From Coprinellus micaceus (Eukaryota > Basidiomycota > Agaricomycetes > Agaricales > Psathyrellaceae): a stretch of DNA of 64,000 nt. Below the pieces are notes generated by a model. It was not told the origin of the DNA and ran no database searches. It was given only the letters and a program-made list of their open reading frames with translations. The DNA lies in NCBI GenBank assembly GCA_951394405.1, contig OX596337.1, positions 2,294,001 to 2,358,000 of the forward strand, in the 5' to 3' direction. This document shows, piece by piece, positions 57,761 through 64,000 of this stretch. The position numbers were made by a program, and so were the translations under genes. Positions within the stretch are counted from its first letter, which is position 1; each line of letters begins with the position of its first letter.

Positions 57761-59220
57761 ATGCCTGAATTTGAACTCCACTTTTCTCCCCTCTCAACCG
57801 ACGAGAACGCGACCTTTAAGTTGTTAGAGTTGCCCCCTGAGCTTGTTAGCCTCGTCGAATCCTCGTTAGAGAAATCAGAGACTCTTGAGTGAGTGTACTC
57901 CGTCAAAGCATGTTCATTTTGCAGCCTTACCGATCCCTAAAGTCTGGTCATCAAAGGGGATCCTACTGAAGATGCCGTGCTCTGTACACGCGACAAAACG
58001 TACTCCATACGTGCTGTGAACCTGTCCAACACGTTGCTCGTTGTGACATCACCCCCTGACACGGCTCTTGACTTTGCGGACGACGCGGTGGTGATACGCG
58101 ACCAGGTGAACGAGATCCTGGAATTGGCACCTGCCGTGCCGAAGATCTCGAAGCTTGTTGCTCTTCTGCGTGGAAGAGAGTATGACGAGAGCAACGAGGA
58201 CGATGACGAGGAAGACACGGATGTGCGTTTCGTGTCTTTCCCCCTTATTCGACGCGTTTTTGACTCTGGATGTAATACAGGACTCTGCGCGATATACGTA
58301 CACACAAGCTCGACAGGACATCCAAGCTAGCGATGTAGAGCTAGACCAGTGTCTGAAGCAAAAGCGGATTCTAATCATCAAAGGTTTGCACTCCCTCTCC
58401 GTTCTTTTCATTCATTTCGCCAACTCTCGCTCCCTCTAGACGAACTCCGCCCGATCTCCCTCCCCTACCTCACCACCATCCTCGAACTCATCCTCACCAT
58501 CCTCATCTCCGATTCCCTACCCCATTCCGCCTGCCCCATCGAGAAGCTCACTTCGGCACTCGCAGGCGAACACGGCGTCTCGCCTACGATCTCGAGGCAG
58601 ATCCTCAAATGGTTCGGGTCCATCTCAAGTGACCGGGCGAAATGGAAGATGGACGTGGATGAGGTGGTTAAAGAATTGGGCCTGGGCATCCTCAGGGAGT
58701 ACCCGAGGAGTGCACCTGAGCCTGTGGGGAAGGAGGCATTTATGGACAGGTGGCAGGAACGAGTCGGGGATACATTTGTGGAGAAGGTTGAGTTGAAGCT
58801 TTTGGCCGTAAGTGGTCTACTACGTTCTTTTTTTTCGCTTCACTTGACCCGGCTTCAACACTCTCCCGTTCGCGACGCAGTTCGTTTCGCTTCTTTCAAC
58901 CCCGCTTGCCTTGTTCACGAGACTCGTGGACGAAACGCTGATCCACACCCCAGGGAAACTACCTCGAAACGAGCTCCGGGATCAGGCAGCAAGAATCCCT
59001 GACCTACTTCCCTGCATCCGCGCTGCCCACCGACCCTGCAGCTCGCTTCTCGGATCTCTTCCTTACGCGCTCCAAATGGAAGGCTGACGATATCACCCCT
59101 TTCCTGTCCGACGTTGCTGTCAACAACAAGGAGAGGGACAAGCTCCTCCTGAAGTATTGCCGCGTGATCAACGAAGCGGGTGTGGTATCATACACTGCTA
59201 GGGCACAGTACAATGGGTAG
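57761..59220 (+). CDS. DCC1: Sister chromatid cohesion protein DCC1 (CTF18-RFC subunit)
   Basis: Subunit of the alternative clamp loader CTF18-DCC1-CTF8, which contacts polymerase epsilon and loads PCNA; the pol epsilon subunit DPB2 lies at 15 kb in the same window. ATG 57761 gives MPEFELHFSPLSTDENATFK. An intron ending CCCTAAAG leads to LVIKGDPTEDAVLCTRDKTY and SIRAVNLSNTLLVVTSPPD. Next is the acidic linker, then DSARYTYTQARQDIQASDVE and LDQCLKQKRILIIK. The winged-helix part has ELRPISLPYLTTILELILT and SRQILKWFGSISSDRAKWKM. The C-terminus is KLLLKYCRVINEAGVVSYTA, ending RAQYNG at the stop at 59218-59220. Confidence 0.85.
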
Positions 59221-59343
59221 GATGCCATGCACATGTAAGAATGGGTCTAAAAATGGTGTAGGATCGTGAATATTTGAATGTTCCAATAGTTCAATCAATG
59301 GGATGACCTGGAAACAGATGATAGTACAGAATCTAGGAGTCCC

Positions 59344-61206
59344 TCACGAGACCTTCGCCTTCGTACTCCGCGACTTGGATGAAGAAGCCTTCTTTTGAGG
59401 ATGCCCTTCCTCGTCATCATCGTCCTGCCCCTTCTTCCTCTTCGTCCCCTTCGTTTTGACCGCTGCCTCTTTCCCTGCGGCCTTCGCCTTCGCCTTACCC
59501 TTGCCTTTAGCCCCAGCACCTTCAGTACCATCACGAACCAGCTCTACAGGACTCAGCGGGTCCGCCACAAGCTGCTTGATGTACTTCCAAATGACCTTGA
59601 CCGTGCGTGTGTTATTCCGAAGATCCAGGAACTGCTCTCGCAGTGCCCGCCGCAAGTTGTGAATGGCCAAACCCTTTGCATGGCTCTCCTCCCTGCGGAG
59701 CTGAAACAACAATACACCTATGTTAAAACCATTCCACAAGTCAATCATCCGGACCCCTTCATCAAAACTTGTACGCACCGATGAAAATGAACTCGACAGG
59801 CGCGACCTTCTTGTCTATCGTCCTAAACGCCTGGTTGTACCTCTTGTCCGTGGCCACACTAACAAAGTCCCGTAACGTATGCTCGATCGCCTTTTCAAAA
59901 TTCTTGCTGGGCGCCTCCTCTCTAGTCATCCATGGCGTGACCTTCGCCCTTGTGGCGAACCGCTCCTCCTCTGGGACGCCCTCGCAGCAGTATACGAGGT
60001 GTGCGAGGTTCTCAAAGTCCCGAGCACGCTTGATTTCGAGATTGATGAGGGAGGCAATCCCACCCTCGCTGTGCATGAATTGGCGCTCGAGACTGCCAAG
60101 CCACCTGGAGAAGGTGAGTGATATTCAATGAGGTGTGACGTGGGGAGAGCGTACTCTGCCATGGGCGATGCAATGGCTTGGAGCCTCTCTGTAACGCGTT
60201 TAGTGGTGTTTCCGAGAAAGCAAATTAAATTAAATTAAAATAAAAGACTGTGCACACCTGCGCTTGTCAGTGGCACACCCTCTTGCACCCTCTGGAAAAT
60301 CTCCCTCTCCATGTGGGGCTTCAGATTGTTATAAACCACTGGTGAAGCACATAAGCAACGCGGATTTATCGACAGGCCACGTAGGACGTACCGCAAGGAA
60401 TCTTCCGTTTGAGGAACTCCTCCTTCGCTGTATCAGGTATAACCAGCCGGGCAGCCCGAGCGCTGTCGGGCGCTGTGAACCACCATAGCTTCTTCGTTAC
60501 GATGTCTCTGTCTGCGAAAGGCACCCAGATGTCAGTATTGGGCAGGAAGAAAGCAACAAGGCAAGCAAAGACGAACGTGAAATCTAGATGGGCGAGTTGG
60601 TGCTGTGAGTGAGTGGACCGCACGACAAGATTTGGTTCTTACTTGCCCCGTCATGAAATTGTGGACCGAGGTTAGCCGCTGAGAAGGGTTTCGGAACTTC
60701 GGTATACAGACTTCTAACGGACTTGGATTGAACACACCTGCTTCCCGTCCATGCAAACCAAAGTGGGTACTCTCCCGATGCCCTCCACGTCAACCATGAC
60801 GCGGTTGAATAACAGCGGGGGAATGTAAGCGTTGCTCCAGACAGAGTCAATCAGTGCAATCTGCTTCTGCTTCGACCAAACGACGTCTGAAGGCAGCTAC
60901 TGTCAGCCTGTTGCGCGACACAAGACGGGTAGTGCGCACCTCGCTGGTACTCGGGATCCAGATCGATATCGCCGTCCGCAATCATCTCTACGCGTTCCAT
61001 CAATACGGAAACTATTCAGCACACAAAGCTAAATGCACTCGAAACGCACGGTTCAGCTCCTCCATCGTCTTAAACGACGCATCCGGGCCAGGGATGAGGT
61101 TTCGAATCTTGAACACCTTCGGGTCGTCGTCATCCTGCAGCTGGTCTTCTTCTTCTTCCTCTGAGCTGCTAACGTCGTACTCTTCTTGTTCTACGTTTCG
61201 GCCCAT
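59344..61206 (-). CDS. DUF262 (GmrSD/ParB-like) domain protein, nuclear-type basic tail
   Basis: Eukaryotic member of DUF262, whose bacterial relatives (GmrS-like) sit in type IV restriction enzymes. Fungal function is unknown. ATG 61206 gives an acidic N-terminus, then FKIRNLIPGPDASFKTMEEL. The next exons carry DIDLDPEYQRDVVWSKQKQI, ALIDSVWSNAYIPPLLFN and GRVPTLVCMDGKQRLTSVHN. Thus both ParB-type motifs are present: PxYQRxxxW and DGxQR. After the helix block ARLVIPDTAKEEFLKRKIPC come VVYNNLKPHMEREIFQRVQE, then EGGIASLINLEIKRARDFEN and KNFEKAIEHTLRDFVSVATD. The tail is Lys/Asp-rich with KTKGTKRKKGQDDDDEEG, a likely nuclear signal. No GmrD (HNH) half is visible. The exon joining FMTGQ to the DIVTKK block is uncertain. 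Confidence 0.8.
60222..60246. repeat. AAATT microsatellite in an intron of the DUF262 gene
   Basis: Short tandem AAATT units decaying to AAAAT, inside a predicted intron between about 60189 and 60257. Confidence 0.7.
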
Positions 61207-61459
61207 GTTCGTCGTTACAGTGGGGAGTGTTGGAGTTGGTGGCGGTCGGGAGAGAACAAGTTGGAGAGGCAACACTTGTCGCGTGGTTCAGGGTCTCGCC
61301 ATCACCCATCAGCGCGCCAGTATAGATGCCGAGCTAATGAGTCCAGCACTTACTACTGACCTCCGCTCAGACCACCAACGAACTCTACGAGTCTACCCTT
61401 CATCTCGTCGCAAAGGGGTGCCTTCATTGCCTCTTTGAAACCGGCTTCTGAGGTGCAAG
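61207..61459. promoter_or_regulatory. Divergent promoter between the DUF262 gene and the conserved unknown gene
   Basis: The 253 bp between two head-to-head starts. No specific motif recognised. Confidence 0.45.
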
Positions 61460-62948
61460 ATGACAACGCCAGCAGACACGAAACTCCCTCTCCCTCAATT
61501 CCTCAAAGTCATGACGAATAGCAACGTCCCAGTGAAGAAAGCTATCGCAGCTGCAGGGAAGATGTACGTTATATCCACCTTCTACTTTCAGATATACACG
61601 TTCACTAGCACTGACTTTTTGTTTGCAGATACAAGGACTACAGCACCCCAGGCAAGCTCAACTTCCTGACCGACCACGCATTGCAGACCGCCGGGATCGA
61701 GGACGGAGGCGACCGAAAGCTTATCCTTGCCGCCTTTCGTAAGGCCGGGTACCAGCCTCAACCTCAGGCTCGGAAATCTCTCAAACGAAAGAAGGGGGAT
61801 ACTGAAGAAGATCAAGCAGAGTTGTCAAAGTCACCAGCTCGATCGAACGCTGAAGCGGGCCCATCTCACTCTCGACCTTCCCCCCACACCGGCCTGGCGA
61901 AGAGTCCCGCCGCAAAACGCAAGCGCACTCTGAACAAAACGAAGAACGAGTTCCTTCCCGACCCCGATGCCGCGTTCAACGAAGTCATCAACCCTTCCAC
62001 GGTCGACTTCCATGAAGTCCTCGATGAGACCGTACTAGAGCACAAAACTACTGTGGTGAACCGGGCGCCAGTCATGACGGCATGGGCGACTATTGTCGCT
62101 GAGAGGTTAGGGTTCAAGAGGACAGAGGCATTGAGTATTGGTGCGCGCGTTCCATTCCACCTTCTCTCGATTGCGTGCCCCGTGTGCGAGGAAGGCTGAT
62201 GCTAGTCTCATTCTTCTAGCATCGGTCTATACCGAGATGAATGCGCTTTCGAAAGGCGCATCGATAGGGAAGTACAAGAAGGGCCAAGACGAAGGTATGG
62301 AAGCCCCGCGAGGTGGCTCACAGCCGTACGTCGAGCTCATGGGTCGAAGGTATGCTTCTCTTTTCCCTTCTTCCGTTTCCTCCCACACCACTCATATACA
62401 CCATTCCAGAATGTACGTCTTTCTTGATCCACCCTCATGTCTAACCTAACAGCAACGCTGGAATCACCAGCCCCCTCATTCACACCCAGAACTCCGCAGA
62501 GTGGCGCGCCCTCTCCCACTCTGCGCCTGTCTCCCCGCTCACCGCCCACGGCTATATTTCACGCTCCTTCCGCCAAAATACGGCCTACGTCCTCGGTGCA
62601 CTTTGCCTGCTGGCAGAGAGTTACCCAGTGGAAGAGCTCAAGGAGAAGGGGTGGGTCCTGTATACGATGTTCCGCCCAGAGATGGATGAGTGGGGAAAGA
62701 GAAGTGAGATGAGCTGTGGGAAGATATTGGGTTTGAGAAAGAAGAGTACAGAGGAGGGTAAGGATTATGGCGAAGAGGTGGCGGATGGGCCGAAGGTCGA
62801 GAATCAGGATGGAGGACCTCTGCAGGAACCCCCGGATGGACAAGGGCAGAAACAAATGTCGTTGGAGGAGTATGAAGCCGCCCTTGACGATGACCATACC
62901 TTTGACAACATAGATTTGGACTTTGCGGAACAGGTTGCTCCCTGCTAG
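61460..62948 (+). CDS. Conserved fungal protein of unknown function
   Basis: I do not recognise a named family. ATG 61460 gives MTTPADTKLPLPQFLKVMTN and, after an intron ending TTTGCAG, YKDYSTPGKLNFLTDHALQT. The middle is disordered, with basic clusters KSLKRKKGD and AAKRKRTLNKTK that look like nuclear signals. A well-ordered C-terminal domain follows: RAPVMTAWATIVAERLGFKR, TEALSIASVYTEMNALSKGA, and SQPYVELMGRR. After an intron (about 62350-62459) it continues GITSPLIHTQNSAEWRALSH and GYISRSFRQNTAYVLGALCL. The tail is acidic, stopping at 62946-62948. The compact domain looks conserved across fungi by pattern, but I cannot confirm that here. It is divergent from the DUF262 gene. Confidence 0.7.
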
Positions 62949-63136
62949 GCCCCCATTGGAGTTGGCTTGTAGAGAGAAAATCGATGCTCGACCTTCGGTT
63001 CTCAAGGCCTCTTTAGTACTCTGACAAGAAACGTATGGTCGAAAGTTTTCACGAGGGTTACCATGCGTGTAGATATATTACAACAGAAGTAAAATGAATG
63101 TTCCTGGGCCCGGGGACACACGTTTAACGGTATCAT

Positions 63137-63852
63137 TTAGAACGATTTCGCTTTCTTTTCACCACTATTCAACCACCAAACCCCGGCGTTGAGGTAGGTG
63201 GCGTAGGCCAACCAACCGCAGTAGGGGAGGAGGAACCAAGTGGCCTTGCCATTAGTGGGCCGGTCGAATAGTTTTGTCATGTACAAGGTAGTGAGTGTCA
63301 AGGCGGCGCTGTCAATCAATGCAAGCCCGGTCTGCATGAAGGAATGGTTTGGGCGAGGAGTAAGAAGTGATGTAATAGTGACGCACCTTATGAGCCCCAA
63401 AGAAGATGGGAGTCCAAGCAAAGTTGAGGCCGAGCTGGGCGTAGTAAAGAGCGAGTCCAAGCGTGAGTTTGTCGCGAGTGGTGGTGGTGACAGCACTATC
63501 GAGGGACTTGACTGCAACGTGCGATGCGTATCCCATAGCTAAGGCATCTCGTCAGAGTCGACGATTCTCTTTCAAATGATGTGCCAGACGTACAGCAGTA
63601 CAGAGCAGTCCAAACAAACGGGAATACCTCTCTGGGAGGCTGGCCCGGTGGGCTGACGAGATTCTATTTCAAAGGTTAGCATATACGCCTTGTCGACAAA
63701 GATGTACGATGTCTCACATAGTACCAATTACTATTCTGCATTTTCGTTGTCGAAGGCGAGCCACTCAGAAAGCCTGCAACCAGAGGGAGGCCGACGGCGG
63801 TGACGGGGTTGCGCGGGATGGCGAGGAGAAGTCCAGGGAGGTGGAAAGACAT
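63137..63852 (-). CDS. TspO/MBR (translocator protein) family membrane protein
   Basis: Five-helix membrane protein of the TSPO family, which binds porphyrins and sterols in other organisms. ATG 63852 starts MSFHLPGLLLAIPRNPVTAV with the first helix, GLPLVAGFLSGSP. The conserved loop NLVSPPGQPPREVFPFVWTA carries the PPxWxFxPVWT-type motif in altered form (PPREVFPFVWT). Helices 2-3 are YCSMGYASHVAVKS and LALYYAQLGLNFAWTPIFFG, keeping the family N-x-x-W. Helices 4-5 are ALIDSAALTLTTLYMTKLFD and WFLLPYCGWLAYATYLNAGV. The end is SGEKKAKSF, with the stop at 63137-63139. Length (about 170-200 residues) is normal. It converges on the unknown gene. Confidence 0.83.
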
Positions 63853-64000
63853 GGTCAATGATGTTGAGGAGTACTACAGAAAGAGTGGTGGGGCAAGTTA
63901 AGTACCAACAGGGGCGCCGATGACATCACCCCGTCAGCGCTTAGGCCGAATACGTCATCGCGCGCTTAGCGATGCGACGTCCTGCGCGCCGTTCCTCTGC
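63853..64000. other. Right-edge region upstream of the TspO gene
   Basis: Contains the TspO promoter. The near-palindromic stretch gatgacatcaccccgtcagc and the repeated gcgcgctta elements lie here. No gene is visible; it may also hold the promoter of a divergent gene beyond the window. Confidence 0.4.

Noticed and set aside
1..64000. Transposons, CRISPR arrays, biosynthetic clusters or virus-derived genes.
   Set aside because: No terminal repeats, transposase, reverse transcriptase, repeat-spacer arrays or core biosynthetic enzymes seen. The RdRP is the cellular silencing type.

Overview
The window is nuclear DNA of a filamentous basidiomycete (mushroom-type fungus). The evidence is dense genes on both strands, one to many introns of about 45-70 bp per gene with GTRNGT donors and CTRAY-type branch sites, mostly short intergenic gaps, and families typical of such fungi: SCaMC carriers with EF hands, a QDE-1-type RNA-dependent RNA polymerase, GT32 mannosyltransferases and a DUF262 protein. 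I see no transposon, rRNA, credible tRNA or CRISPR. Gene models were spliced by hand from reading frame, splice signals and family resemblance, so outer limits are usually firmer than internal exon edges.

Layout. 0.5-14.8 kb, all minus: a GT32 inositolphosphoceramide mannosyltransferase, the PIN endoribonuclease SWT1 (with two abnormally long introns), and a ~9.4 kb FMP27/BLTP2 bridge-like lipid transfer protein. 15.2-24.9 kb: DNA polymerase epsilon subunit DPB2 (-), PHAF1/UPF0183 (+, with a GC-AG intron), the REX3-like RNA exonuclease (-), ceramide synthase LAG1 (+), and a GFD2-type DEDD nuclease (-). 25.1-30.7 kb: CENP-A (+), COX18 (-), ribosomal protein eL6 (-), pyrimidine 5'-nucleotidase SDT1 (+), and a small unrecognised coiled-coil protein (-). 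30.8-36.5 kb, all plus: fluoride exporter FEX, casein kinase 2 beta, ribosomal protein eL36, and a TVP38/DedA membrane protein. 37.6-53.9 kb, all minus: SCaMC carrier, a disordered orphan protein, RdRP, CTK1/CDK12-type kinase, and a DCAF-type WD40 protein. 55.1-63.9 kb: AP-1 sigma (+), glutamine synthetase (+), DCC1 (+), a DUF262 ParB-like protein (-), a conserved unknown fungal protein (+), and a TspO/MBR protein (-).

The genes are mostly housekeeping and share no single pathway. Two act in sphingolipid synthesis (LAG1, the GT32). Several act on RNA (SWT1, REX3, RdRP, probably GFD2) or on chromosome maintenance (DPB2, DCC1, CENP-A). The least understood loci are the DUF262 gene and its divergent neighbour at 59.3-62.9 kb, the disordered orphan at 40.5-41.7 kb, and the small coiled-coil gene at 30.2-30.7 kb. 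I found no convincing new multi-gene system.
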